A DNA stretch of 47,196 nt from CAKSXP01 sp964609305 (GTDB lineage Bacteria; Bacillota; Clostridia; Oscillospirales; Oscillospiraceae), in NCBI GenBank assembly GCA_964609305.1, contig CAZSRK010000016.1, forward strand, positions 1 through 47,196, in the 5' to 3' direction. The notes under the pieces were generated by a model, which saw nothing but the letters and a program-made list of their open reading frames with translations, was not told where the DNA came from and searched no databases. Position 1 is the stretch's first letter; every line of letters begins with the position of its first letter. This document shows, in pieces, positions 25,524 to 34,439 of the stretch. Position numbers and translations under genes: made by a program.

Positions 25524-25552
25524 TTGGACAATCCCCGGGGATTGGTGATAAA
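25524..25552 (+). promoter_or_regulatory. Promoter with palindromic spacer upstream of the flavin reductase gene
   Basis: -35 TTGGAC and -10 GATAAA are 17 bases apart, and the spacer begins with the perfect 14-base palindrome AATCCCCGGGGATT (25530-25543). A dyad in this position would let a bound regulator block or remodel the promoter. It may be the operator of the divergent LysR or of another repressor. Confidence 0.55.
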
Positions 25553-25605
25553 TTATTATTATGGAACCGTTTGAAACAAAATCCACATGAAAGGAAGATA
25601 CCGAC

Positions 25606-27591
25606 ATGAGCCACAGCTTTGAACATCTGCTCTCACCGCTGGTCATCCGCGGCCGGGTCCTGAAAAACCGTATGATTTCCTCTAGCTGCCTTCCCCATTT
25701 TCTCCAGGGGCCTGAGATATTCCCCTCCGAGTCGATTATCAGCTTTGTTGAAAACATCGCCCGCGCGGGTACCGCACTTGTAACCATCCCCGACAGGTTC
25801 AATAACACGCGCCACATGCCCATGGAGGACATAAAGCGCGGACCCTGCTGGGATCCCTCGGACCCGAGCGTTGACAACTATCTCAGCGCGATGGTCGAGG
25901 CCGTGCATTTCCAGGGCTCGCTGATATCCGCTCAGCTCTCAAAGTTCCAGTCCATCCCGCATGACGTCGGCGTTTACGAACACGTGGGGACCTATCGTCC
26001 TCATATGATGCTGGATCTGGACGATCCCGGGCCCGATGCACCCGCTCCTGCCGGCCAGCCCCCGCTCAAAGCCATGAACCGGGCACAGATGGACGCGGTC
26101 ATCGAAGAGGTTGCCACTCGCTGCGCCTACTACAAAAGTGTGGGCTTTGACGCTATCTGCCTGCACTTTGCATATAACTACAACGTGCCCGCCTGTTTTC
26201 TCAGCAGTGAGACTAACAGGCGCACGGACGAATACGGCGGCAGTGTTGAAAACCGCGCCCGCTTCCCGCTGGAGATAGTCGACGGCGTGCGCAGGGCCTG
26301 CGGCGAGAACTTCATAATTGAGATGCAGGTCAGCGGCGACTGCATGCCGGAGGATGAATTTGTCCAGTTCGCCAAGCTATGCGAGGGAAGGGTCGACATA
26401 CTCCAGCTTCGGCTCAATGACATGGATAACTCTCACGCGACCTCCTACAACTATAATGGCGCAGATATCCCTCCCACGCTCCGCTTTGCACAGACGCTGA
26501 AACAGGCCGGGGTAAAGATTTTCACGGCGCCAAACGGCGGATTCCACAATCCGGAGATGAACGAAAAACTGATCCGCGAGGGCAAAACAGACCTTATATC
26601 CGCCGCACGGCCGTTTATTTGTGACGGCGACTACGGCAAAAAGATAACAGAAGAGCGTACGGACGAGATACTTCCCTGCCTGCACTGCAACAAGTGCCAC
26701 GAGCATGTCCATGGCAGCTTTATCTCCGCCTGCGCGGTAAACCCCACCATCGGACTTGCTCACCGCCTCGATAGCATGGCCGAGCCCGCGGCTGGCGGTA
26801 AAAGAGTAGCGATAATCGGAGGTGGGCCGGCCGGCATGCGCGCGGCACTGCTGTTTGCCGAAAGAGGAAACGACGTCACATTGTTTGAAAAGGCCGGTGT
26901 TCTCGGTGGGCAGCTCACCCATGCGGACTATCCCGAGTTCAAATGGGCGCTTCGCGATTACAAGGACAAACTAATTTACCTTCTCGGCAAAACGCCGGGT
27001 ATCGATATACATCTTAATACCGAGGCGACGCCTGAGATGATCTCCGCCGAAGGCTACGATGCGGTCGTCACCGCCGTCGGTGCCAGGGCCAAAATCCCCT
27101 CGATAGACGGTATCGCCGGCCTGCGGGTATATGCCCCGCTGGAGGTCTATGGCCATGAACAGGAACTTGGCCGGCGCGTGGTCGTCATCGGAGGCTCCGA
27201 GACCGGAACGGAGACAGGTATGTACCTGGCCGAGGTCGGACATGAGGTTACGGTCCTTACACGAAACGCACATCTTGCCGAAAACGCATGGTGCGTGCAC
27301 GCATATGCTCTGATGCGCCGCCGCTGGCTCTCTGAACCGGGCTTCACCGGCGTCGTGAATGCGACTACCACTCACGTTTCCGACGGCCTTGTGCGCTATA
27401 CCGACGCTGCGGGCGAGCATGAGATAGAATGCGACAGCATCGTCGTGTCCGGCGGCGTTGATCCGCAGACGCAGCTCGCCCTCTCCTTCTCCGGCTGTGC
27501 ACGTTATTTCTTCAACATAGGCGACAGCAACACCCCGGGCAATGTACGCTCCTGCAACCGTATGGCTCTTGCGGCGGCTGTCAAACTCTAA
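25606..27591 (+). CDS. Old-Yellow-Enzyme-type FMN/FAD/4Fe-4S enoate reductase
   Basis: 661 residues with the domain order of 2,4-dienoyl-CoA reductase, BaiCD/BaiH and clostridial enoate reductases: an N-terminal FMN TIM barrel (LLSPLVIRGRVLKNRMISSS; CLHFAYNYNVPACFLSSETNRRTDEYGGS), a 4Fe-4S ligand set Cys358-Cys361-Cys364-Cys376 (CLHCNKCHEHVHG to SACAVNP), then an FAD domain (VAIIGGGPAGMRAALLFAE) and an NAD(P)H domain (VVVIGGSETGTETGMYLAE). Family members reduce activated C=C bonds of enoates, bile-acid intermediates, flavonoids or trimethylamine-type substrates. It has its own promoter, divergent from a LysR regulator. The next gene follows after 18 bases. The exact substrate is not readable. 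Confidence 0.9.
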   Translation: MSHSFEHLLSPLVIRGRVLKNRMISSSCLPHFLQGPEIFPSESIISFVENIARAGTALVTIPDRFNNTRHMPMEDIKRGPCWDPSDPSVDNYLSAMVEAVHFQGSLISAQLSKFQSIPHDVGVYEHVGTYRPHMMLDLDDPGPDAPAPAGQPPLKAMNRAQMDAVIEEVATRCAYYKSVGFDAICLHFAYNYNVPACFLSSETNRRTDEYGGSVENRARFPLEIVDGVRRACGENFIIEMQVSGDCMPEDEFVQFAKLCEGRVDILQLRLNDMDNSHATSYNYNGADIPPTLRFAQTLKQAGVKIFTAPNGGFHNPEMNEKLIREGKTDLISAARPFICDGDYGKKITEERTDEILPCLHCNKCHEHVHGSFISACAVNPTIGLAHRLDSMAEPAAGGKRVAIIGGGPAGMRAALLFAERGNDVTLFEKAGVLGGQLTHADYPEFKWALRDYKDKLIYLLGKTPGIDIHLNTEATPEMISAEGYDAVVTAVGARAKIPSIDGIAGLRVYAPLEVYGHEQELGRRVVVIGGSETGTETGMYLAEVGHEVTVLTRNAHLAENAWCVHAYALMRRRWLSEPGFTGVVNATTTHVSDGLVRYTDAAGEHEIECDSIVVSGGVDPQTQLALSFSGCARYFFNIGDSNTPGNVRSCNRMALAAAVKL

Positions 27592-27609
27592 TAAGGGAGG
27601 CTCTCTTCA

Positions 27610-28653
27610 GTGAAACATATCGCAGTGGTAGGCACCGGCGCCATCGGCCTGATGCTTGGCGCATTCCTGACCAGGGGCGGACACGACGTAACCCTGATAT
27701 CCCTGTTTCGTCCGTCCACAGCTCAATCTCTTGCCGTCAAAGGCGTGACGGTCAGCTTCGACGGCGACACCTGGATAACACCGGTCAAAGCCGTGTATTG
27801 GGCCGATATACCGCCGGAGGAAAAGTTTGATCTTGTCTTCATCACCTGCAAGTCAAACGACACACAGACAGCTCTTGACAAAATGCTTCCGCACCTGGCA
27901 TCGGACGGTTGCGTGAGCTCCCTGCAAAACGGAATCCCGGACTATGTAATCGCGGACAGGGCCGGCGCTGACCGCGTTGTACCCTGCGTCTGCTTTGCCG
28001 GGGGCCAGGTCCCGGAGCCCTGCCACGTCGTGACCCACGACGGATACTTTATTATCGGTGAGCTGTCCGGCAAGATCACACCACGGCTGAGCGAGATCGC
28101 GGAAATACTGTCCTGTGCAAAAAGGGCCGAGACAACCGGCAGGATAATCGATGCGCGATGGAAAAAGCTTTCCGAAGTCTGTCTGACTGTCCCCCTGGCT
28201 ACTCTTACGGGCTGGGCAATGTTCGAGGGCCTTGACGACTGGCGCGCGCTGCGGCTGTCTGGCCGCCTTGCCTGCGAGGTGATGGACGTTGAGCGCGCAG
28301 CCGGTATCACGCCGAAACCAATACTGGGCTTTCCACGGGAAAAATGGGCCGTGTTGGCAAAGAGACGGGATGCGGCGCTCGAGGCGGAATTTGCCGCGTC
28401 AAACAGTATGCCCAGTCCCGGCGGCGAGGACGGTGAAAGTCACGGGTTGAAACCTGCGGACGCGTACACGATGGACATTGCCAAGGGCCTGCCGCTTGAG
28501 ATATGGTACACAAACGGCTATGTCTCGTCTCTCGGCAGACAGCTCGGTGTACCCACGCCGACCGTCGACAGCGAGCTTGAGATGATAAAACGTATCGAAT
28601 CCGGGGAGGTATCTGCCGGAGCCGCGCTGCTTGAGACGCTTATCACGCTGTAA
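27610..28653 (+). CDS. Ketopantoate reductase-like oxidoreductase (ApbA/PanE family)
   Basis: 347 residues. The N-terminal NAD(P)H Rossmann domain starts HIAVVGTGAIGLMLGAFL and continues DLVFITCKSNDTQTAL and SLQNGIPDY, the family core with the conserved Lys and Asn. The C-terminal helical domain (LTGWAMFEGLDDW, ILGFPREKWAVLAK, NGYVSSLGRQLGVPTPT) carries substrate-binding residues. The GTG start follows GGGAGG. True PanE makes pantoate for CoA, but no other pantothenate gene is near, and the gene shares a unit with an enoate reductase. A reductase for another 2-oxoacid is therefore at least as likely. Confidence 0.82.
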   Translation: MKHIAVVGTGAIGLMLGAFLTRGGHDVTLISLFRPSTAQSLAVKGVTVSFDGDTWITPVKAVYWADIPPEEKFDLVFITCKSNDTQTALDKMLPHLASDGCVSSLQNGIPDYVIADRAGADRVVPCVCFAGGQVPEPCHVVTHDGYFIIGELSGKITPRLSEIAEILSCAKRAETTGRIIDARWKKLSEVCLTVPLATLTGWAMFEGLDDWRALRLSGRLACEVMDVERAAGITPKPILGFPREKWAVLAKRRDAALEAEFAASNSMPSPGGEDGESHGLKPADAYTMDIAKGLPLEIWYTNGYVSSLGRQLGVPTPTVDSELEMIKRIESGEVSAGAALLETLITL

Positions 28654-28684
28654 GACACAGCGTAATTTGCCAGGGTACCGCTGG

Positions 28685-28710
28685 CGCCGGTTTCCGTCCG
28701 GCGGTTTTCC
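28685..28710 (+). terminator. Terminator after the ketopantoate-reductase-like gene
   Basis: A 6-bp GC stem CGCCGG / CCGGCG with a 7-base loop, followed by GTTTTCC. Short but well placed, and followed by a separate promoter. Confidence 0.6.
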
Positions 28711-28736
28711 GTGCAAAAGAATCAAACCTCAGGGTA

Positions 28737-28765
28737 TTGCTTTATCCCAGTGCAGATAATATAAT
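28737..28765 (+). promoter_or_regulatory. Promoter of the corrinoid methyltransferase genes
   Basis: -35 TTGCTT, 17-base spacer, perfect -10 TATAAT, 57 bases upstream of the corrinoid protein start. It makes the two following genes an independent unit. Confidence 0.65.
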
Positions 28766-28821
28766 TATTTTAATCTGTGTTATAGAAATATCCAATCAAA
28801 ATACCAAGGGAGGAAAACAGC

Positions 28822-29463
28822 ATGACTGTTATTGAGGAAATCTCCAACGCCATTGAGACAGGCAAGTTCAAAGCCATAGGCGAGCTCGTTCCCAGGGCCA
28901 TCGAGGAGGGTTATTCCGCTCAGGACATACTCAATGACGGACTTCTGCACGGTATGAACATCATAGGCGACCGCTTCACCAGAAACGAGGCTTTCGTACC
29001 CGAGGTGCTCATCTCAGCGCGCGCCATGAACAAGGGAGTTGAGCTTATAAAGCCTCTGCTCGCTCAGGAGGGCGCAGAGCCCATTGGAAAATGCTGCATA
29101 GGCACCATACAGGGCGATCTGCACGACATAGGCAAAAATATCGTCAAACTCATGCTCGAGAGCAAGAACATAGAGATTGTGGACCTAGGTGTAGACGTAC
29201 CCGCAGAGAAATTCGTACAGACGGCCATCGACGAGAAGTGCGACGTGATCTGCGTTTCCGCACTTCTCACTACAACGATGTCTTATATGGGCGACGTGGT
29301 CAGGGCGGCGGAGAGCGCCGGCATCCGCGACAAGGTCATCATAATGGTCGGAGGCGCGCCCGTGACTCAGGAATTCTGCGATGAAATCGGCGCGGATGCC
29401 TACACTGTCGACGGCGCTTCCTGCGCAAACAAGGCGGCGGAGCTGCTGCTGGCCAGAAAGTAG
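28822..29463 (+). CDS. Corrinoid (cobalamin-binding) methyltransferase protein
   Basis: 213 residues, the size of MtaC/MtbC/MttC-type corrinoid proteins. The N-terminal helical cap domain (residues about 1-85) is followed by a Rossmann B12 domain. The cobalt ligand motif D-x-H-x-x-G appears as GDLHDIGKNIV with His101 as lower axial ligand; SALLTTTMSYM and MVGGAPVTQEFCDEIGAD complete the fold. It shuttles a methyl group between a substrate methyltransferase and an acceptor. The start follows GGGAGGAAAACAGC. The methyltransferase gene begins 9 bases after its stop, indicating a functional pair. No reductive activator (RamA-like ferredoxin) is present in the window. Confidence 0.92.
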   Translation: MTVIEEISNAIETGKFKAIGELVPRAIEEGYSAQDILNDGLLHGMNIIGDRFTRNEAFVPEVLISARAMNKGVELIKPLLAQEGAEPIGKCCIGTIQGDLHDIGKNIVKLMLESKNIEIVDLGVDVPAEKFVQTAIDEKCDVICVSALLTTTMSYMGDVVRAAESAGIRDKVIIMVGGAPVTQEFCDEIGADAYTVDGASCANKAAELLLARK

Positions 29464-29472
29464 GTCGGCAGT

Positions 29473-30474
29473 ATGATGAAGCAGTGGAAAGATACCCTGA
29501 TAGCCTCCGCTAAAAAGCGGGCAATACCGGTCCTCTCTTTCCCCTGTATCCAGCTGCTGGGCATTACGGTACAGGAGCTTATAACAGACAGCTCTTTGCA
29601 GGCGCAGGGTATGAAAGCCGTCGCCGATCGCTGCGACTGCGCGGCTTCGGTATCCATGATGGATCTTTCAGTCGAGGCGGAAGCTTTCGGCTCCGAGGTG
29701 CGCGTCATCGGCGACGAGGTTCCGACAGTCGTAGGCTCCATTATCAACCATCCCGGGGACGCGGACCGTCTTGCAGTACCGGAGGTCGGCGCGGGACGCA
29801 CCGGCCTGTATGTCCGCGCCATTGAACAGGCCGCAAAACTCATAACCGACCGCCCCGTACTTGCAGGCGTAATAGGCCCATACTCACTGGCCGGCAGGCT
29901 CATGGGTATGAGCGAGATCATGCTCAACTGCTTTGACGAGCCGGAGATGGTGCACACTACGCTTCAAAAGGCAACGGACTTCATCATAGCATACATAAAC
30001 GCCTACAAAGCGGTCGGAGCCAATGGCGTCGTCGTCGCCGAGCCGGCCGTCGGTTTGCTTTCCGCCGCCATGGCTTCGGAGTTTGCGACGCCGTACATGA
30101 AGCTCATCGTCGACGAAGTCCAAAGTGACAGCTTCGGCGTTATCTACCACAACTGCGGCGGGTCAACACCTCAGATGATCGATGAGCTCGCTTCTTTCGG
30201 CGCGCTTGGATATCATTTTGGCGATGCTGTCGATATGGCGGAGATCTGCGCGAAAATGCCGCCGGACGTACTTGTGCTGGGCAATGTCAGCCCGGCAGGG
30301 GCCTTCCGCAGCGGCACGCCTGACAGCGTGCGGGAGCAGACGCTTGACGTACTCAGGGCCTGCAGTTTCTATCCGAATTTTATCATATCCTCGGGCTGCG
30401 ACATCCCGCCGGCCTCGCCTTGGGATAATATTGACGCTTTTTTTGACACCGTCGCCGGGTTCTACGGCGAATAA
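29473..30474 (+). CDS. UroD-family corrinoid methyltransferase (MtaA/MtvB-like)
   Basis: 333 residues, a TIM barrel of the uroporphyrinogen-decarboxylase superfamily in the branch that transfers methyl groups to or from corrinoid proteins. Zinc ligands expected for this branch are visible: His226 and Cys228 in YHNCGGSTPQM and Cys309 in SSGCDIPPASP; haem-pathway UroD enzymes lack these. The segment GVIGPYSLAGRLMGMSE is a family mark. Beside a corrinoid protein the role is probably demethylation of a methoxylated or N-methyl compound, or the reverse transfer to an acceptor. It starts with two adjacent ATG codons and has a weak ribosome-binding site, so it may be coupled to the preceding gene. 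A terminator follows. Confidence 0.88.
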   Translation: MMKQWKDTLIASAKKRAIPVLSFPCIQLLGITVQELITDSSLQAQGMKAVADRCDCAASVSMMDLSVEAEAFGSEVRVIGDEVPTVVGSIINHPGDADRLAVPEVGAGRTGLYVRAIEQAAKLITDRPVLAGVIGPYSLAGRLMGMSEIMLNCFDEPEMVHTTLQKATDFIIAYINAYKAVGANGVVVAEPAVGLLSAAMASEFATPYMKLIVDEVQSDSFGVIYHNCGGSTPQMIDELASFGALGYHFGDAVDMAEICAKMPPDVLVLGNVSPAGAFRSGTPDSVREQTLDVLRACSFYPNFIISSGCDIPPASPWDNIDAFFDTVAGFYGE

Positions 30475-30480
30475 ACACAA

Positions 30481-30527
30481 GGACCTCACAGGGCCTGCGC
30501 TGTGCGCAAACCCCGTGAGGTCTTTTT
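30481..30527 (+). terminator. Terminator of the corrinoid methyltransferase unit
   Basis: Stem GACCTCAC / GTGAGGTC (30482-30489 and 30515-30522) followed by TTTTT, a few bases after the methyltransferase stop. Confidence 0.85.
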
Positions 30528-30571
30528 CGCGGCGCACCGGGAACACCCATGCCCGCGTCGTTTATTTTGGC

Positions 30572-32260
30572 TTATCTTGCAAGATATCTGTCGTAAGCTG
30601 CCTGTTTGACGGCCGTGCACTCCTCACTGCCCAGCTCCTCACAGGTTGCAATGTATTCATCCCAGCTGGAATCAAGATCTATATCCCCTATTATCACTGC
30701 GGGTATGTACTGCTGGATATATGTTGCAAGCTCAGGATACATCTGCGCGTACAGCTCAGACTCCTCAGTATTAAGCAGCGCGTTGGTTGGGTAAAGATAA
30801 TCATCCTGCGCCTCTCCCCATATGTCGAAAGCCTCCATCTGTGCATCGTTGAAGGCAACGCTCTGCCTGTTTAGGTAATCTATCACGAACGAGCCCGACT
30901 GCTTGCTGACCAGCATCAGGCACTGGTCCGTCGTGAGCGTGTCATCGGCAAACACCACATCGGTTATATATACCGGGTCGCCGCTTTCGTTGAGCTCATA
31001 GGTTTCTCCCTCTACTCCATAGTTAAGAATATAAAAGCCCTCTTCACTGTACCAGAAATCTATATACTGCGCGGCAAGCACAGGGTCGCTGCATTCCGAC
31101 GTAATGCACAGGCCGCTGACAAGTATATCATCAGAACTGTATGTGATGTGCTGGGTGTCTCCTTCGTTCAGGACCGGGTCATAGGACGCGGAGATGGCAA
31201 AATCCTCGTCCGTCGAGTACATGCCCATCTGATTGAATATGCCGACAGGTATCGTGTATACTCCAAGTTCCTGAATAAGAGAAAAATCAGGGAAAAAGTT
31301 GTTTGACACTGTCATAAAATCGCTGTAAATCAGTCCCTCTTCATACCACTGCGCCATTGTCGCCAGATACTGCTTCATGCCGTCCTGTATAGGGCCGAAA
31401 TATACCTGCCCATCCTCAACGTAGAAAGGGGCCGAAAGATTAGTCGTCGTGAGCGCCGTCACGCCAAAGGCGGAGGAAAAAGCGTGGTTCTGATAAGCGC
31501 CGTACATGCTCATCCACAGCGGTGACTCAACGCCCAGCTCCGTTTTGAAGGCCGTCAGGACATCGTGGTAATCCTCGATGGTTCGCGGCATCTCCATGCC
31601 CACCTGTTCAAGCCAGTCGGTTCTTATAACCAGCCCATAGGTTATGGGTTATCCACCGTTGTAAACGGTGCCGAAGGACGGCATGGATCCGTCGTCAAGA
31701 TATATTACCTTTTTCAGCTCCTCATTACTATCAATCAGGTCCGAATTGTTTGGCATATACTCAACATAATCGTTTAAAGGAATTATAAAATCATCCTCAA
31801 GAGCCTGCGAATATCCCCCGGCGTAATAGCCGTTCACCCCGTCAACAAGGTCGCACCAGTCTCCCCCGGCGACCATGACGGGATAAAGCTCTGCCGCATT
31901 CGTTACAAGGAAAGGCTCTATATCAAGGTGGACGTTCGTTGCCTCCTCCAGGGCCTGGAAATACAGCAGCTCTTCCGGGTCATCCATTATGTCGCACAGC
32001 GCCTGCGACCACATGAAATAATAGCTAAGCTCCCGTTTCTCTGCAAGGGGAAAGACCGTTGCCTCGGCGCTTTCCCCATTTTCCTCAGAGTCAGGTTCCT
32101 CTTCCGGAGCCTGACTCTGAGGAGCCTCCGTTCCGGTGTTATCAACAGACTCATCCGTAACAGTAGAGTCCTGTACAGTGTCCCCTCCGCAGCCGGCAAA
32201 GATAACTATAAGCATCGCCAGCGTTATCATTAGACAAGTAGCTCTCATCTTCATCGGCAT
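30572..32260 (-). pseudogene. Extracellular solute-binding lipoprotein, interrupted by in-frame TAA
   Basis: A family-1-type ABC solute-binding protein of about 562 residues, as in LipO/YtcQ-like oligosaccharide binders. The signal peptide ends in the lipobox FAGC, an acidic linker follows, and the first domain runs from REL-SYYFMWSQAL to FGTVYNGG. TAA at 31649-31651 then stops translation, but the same frame continues at once with PITYGLVIRTDWLEQVG and about 350 more family residues. No frame change is needed, so this is a nonsense codon or a small in-frame deletion creating it. The ATG used follows AAAGG; earlier in-frame starts are weaker. No ABC permease or ATPase is nearby. Either a decayed binding protein or an error; readthrough is not supported by the sequence. 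Confidence 0.85.
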
Positions 32261-32321
32261 TAACATCCTTTCAGGCACTATTCAGTTCAGGGACTTGTGT
32301 TTTCACCGGGCTGTCCTTATA

Positions 32322-32975
32322 TTACGCCTTGCGGGGCACCTCCTCACCATATTTATATCCGGACGTGCCGGGGATCGCACAGCGGTAGACCGGCGCATCA
32401 TGGTCAGCGCAGAAAACGCCCCTTGCATTTTTGGCGTAGTGGTTTATGACAACCCATTGCAGCGGGTAGTGGGCGTTGGAAAACAGGCATACGTTCTTTC
32501 CGGCCGGCAGCTCGGGCAGCGTGAGATTGGGCGAGACCTTGTTTATTAGTTCCTCCCATGAGACGTCCTCTGTCAAGCCGAAATCGACATATATAAAGTC
32601 TCCCTCCTCCCTGACGGTCTGCTGGTACGGAATCGAGGGATCAAGCGCCCCTGTCTTCAAGTCATGGATCGGCAGATGCGTAAAGGTGTTGTTCTCATCG
32701 TGATTTGGAGTGGCAAAAAAGCATTCGCACTCCGGCATCAGCGCATCGGCAAAAGCAATGCATACCCATGAGGGAACATGCCCCAGTATTGAATATTGGC
32801 CTCCCTTGGATTTATAATTTTTCTGCAGATAGTCGACTGCTTTCTGGACATAGTCGCCGTCCCATACCTGCTCCAGCATCGGTTTCGCCCCGGGGATCGG
32901 CGGCGTAAACTCCCTCGACGGCACATCTACCGCGCGTCCGAGTTCGTTCAGATCAAGAATTTTCATCTCAGCCAT
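32322..32975 (-). CDS. Unrecognised 217-residue protein
   Basis: A soluble protein without signal peptide or membrane segment that I cannot place in a family. It starts at the ATG after AAAGGAGAATGACA and is preceded by a good promoter. Visible features: a central hydrophobic stretch YSILGHVPSWVCIAFADAL, a His/Asp-containing FFATPNHDENNTFTHLPIHD, and near the C-terminus NVCLFSNAHYPLQWVVIN and GVFCADHDAPVYRCAIPG. The pattern LGHVPSWVxxAFADAL faintly recalls Csx3-like CRISPR ring-nuclease domains, too weakly to assign. Several Cys and His residues could bind a metal. It precedes the broken solute-binding gene by 61 bases on the same strand. Confidence 0.7.
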   Translation of the reverse strand: MAEMKILDLNELGRAVDVPSREFTPPIPGAKPMLEQVWDGDYVQKAVDYLQKNYKSKGGQYSILGHVPSWVCIAFADALMPECECFFATPNHDENNTFTHLPIHDLKTGALDPSIPYQQTVREEGDFIYVDFGLTEDVSWEELINKVSPNLTLPELPAGKNVCLFSNAHYPLQWVVINHYAKNARGVFCADHDAPVYRCAIPGTSGYKYGEEVPRKA

Positions 32976-33020
32976 TGTCATTCTCCTTTACAGTTTTGAT
33001 TTTGATATGTGCATGAACAC

Positions 33021-33049
33021 ATTGTATACAAACTAACAGACAAAGTCAA
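33021..33049 (-). promoter_or_regulatory. Promoter of the 217-residue protein gene
   Basis: Minus-strand -35 TTGACT, 17-base spacer, -10 TACAAT. A 10-base palindrome TTGTATACAA overlaps the -10 and could be a repressor site. Confidence 0.6.
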
Positions 33050-33161
33050 GGTATTTTTGTGCAACTTGCTCTTAATTCGTATCCTATATTTAGCATATTA
33101 TGTGCACTTTGTAAATATTCTTAAATGACATGGCCTGAGGTTATCTATCGCCCATACCTGC

Positions 33162-33213
33162 ACATAAAAACAGCCCCTGACACAACAATATGCGTCAGAG
33201 GCTGTTTTTATGT
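33162..33213. terminator. Strong terminator after ilvA
   Basis: A 20-bp stem with one mismatch (ACATAAAAACAGCC to CTGAC and complement) around AACAATAT-like loop, with T5 in the descending arm on either strand. It lies just past the ilvA stop and ends the ilv operon. Confidence 0.85.
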
Positions 33214-33233
33214 AATTTCCTGTCTTGGAGATA

Positions 33234-34439
33234 TCAGGCGCGACTGTCGACTATCTTCAGTCCGTTGTCAACAAGCGCCTTTCTTATCAGCTCGATATGC
33301 TCGAAGTTCCTGGTCTCCAGTTCCAGCCTGAGATAACAGCCGTTTATGTCGCTGCCCTCATTTGCATGCTCGTGATGCACGGATATGACGTTTCCGCCCA
33401 GCTCCGCGATCGTGCGCGCAACGCTCAGCAGCTGTCCCGGCTTATCAACAAGCTCTATCGTGAGCTGGCAGTTGCGGCCGCTCATTAGCAGGCCGCGCTC
33501 TATCACGCGGGAGAGGATAGTAACGTCAATGTTGCCGCCGGAGAGTATGCAGACCGTCTTTTTGCCCTTTATCGGCAACTTGTTGAACATAACCGCGGCG
33601 ACAGATGCGGCTCCGGCGCCCTCCGTTACCAGCTTCTGCTGTTCCATAAGCGCGAGGATAGCGGCCGATATCTCATCGTCCGTGACAGTGACTATATCGT
33701 CCACGCATTGTGAGCAGATCTCATATGTAAGATCGCTAGGACGCTTTACAGCGATGCCGTCGGCTATCGTCGAGGTGCTGTCAATGGTCCCGACGGCGCC
33801 GTTCCTGCGGGCCATATACATACCCGGTGCTCCCGCCGACTGCACACCATAGACCTTTATGCGCGGATCGAGCGCCTTGAGAGTAAAGGCGATGCCCGCT
33901 ATAAGCCCGCCGCCGCCGATCGGGACGACAACGGCGTCGATGTCTTTGAGCTGATCGCACAGCTCCAGAGCTATGGTCCCCTGACCGGCAATCACCGCCT
34001 CATCATCGAAAGGATGGATAAATGTATACCCCTTTTCATCGCGCAGCTTCAGTGCATATTCGTAAGCGTCGTCGTACACACCGTCGACCATACAGACTTC
34101 CGCGCCGTAGCTCTTAGTCGCCTCTACCTTTGAAATGGGCGCGCTGTCCGGCAGGCATATTACGGATTTGATGCCGTTTTTCTGCGCTGCGAGAGCAACG
34201 CCCTGCGCATGGTTGCCGGCAGAGCACGCAACGACGCCGCAGGCCTTTTCCTCCGGCGTGAGCAGGCTCATTTTGTAATAAGCTCCACGGACCTTGAACG
34301 AACCGGTTATCTGCAGGTTCTCGGTCTTGAGCCATATCTCGCTTTCCCTGTTGATATTCGACGCATGTATCACATCCGTTTTCCGGATCACGTCCTTGAG
34401 TATATAATTTGCATGGTATACCTTGTCAAGTGTCAGCAT
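33234..34439 (-). CDS. ilvA: Threonine ammonia-lyase
   Basis: 401 residues, PLP-dependent threonine deaminase giving 2-oxobutanoate, the first committed step to isoleucine. The PLP lysine is Lys49 in ITGSFKVRGAYYK; the phosphate cradle is PIGGGGLIAG; CSAGNHAQGVA marks the substrate loop. The C-terminal 75 residues form an ACT-like domain (CQLTIELVDKPGQLLSVARTIAEL), of the shorter TdcB-like clostridial type rather than the double regulatory domain of E. coli IlvA. The ATG shares a base with the stop of the DUF815 ATPase gene (TAATG) and follows AAGGATATGAGA, so translation is coupled. Last gene of the ilv operon. Confidence 0.93.
   Translation of the reverse strand: MLTLDKVYHANYILKDVIRKTDVIHASNINRESEIWLKTENLQITGSFKVRGAYYKMSLLTPEEKACGVVACSAGNHAQGVALAAQKNGIKSVICLPDSAPISKVEATKSYGAEVCMVDGVYDDAYEYALKLRDEKGYTFIHPFDDEAVIAGQGTIALELCDQLKDIDAVVVPIGGGGLIAGIAFTLKALDPRIKVYGVQSAGAPGMYMARRNGAVGTIDSTSTIADGIAVKRPSDLTYEICSQCVDDIVTVTDDEISAAILALMEQQKLVTEGAGAASVAAVMFNKLPIKGKKTVCILSGGNIDVTILSRVIERGLLMSGRNCQLTIELVDKPGQLLSVARTIAELGGNVISVHHEHANEGSDINGCYLRLELETRNFEHIELIRKALVDNGLKIVDSRA

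Noticed and set aside
28654..28821. Cobalamin riboswitch before the corrinoid protein gene
   Set aside because: No B12-box-like sequence is visible; only a short terminator and a standard promoter are found.
30572..32260. Selenocysteine or programmed readthrough in the solute-binding gene
   Set aside because: The interrupting codon is TAA, not TGA, and there is no following stem-loop specific to recoding.
32322..32975. CRISPR-associated Csx3 protein
   Set aside because: Similarity is limited to one short motif, and neither repeats nor cas genes occur in the window.
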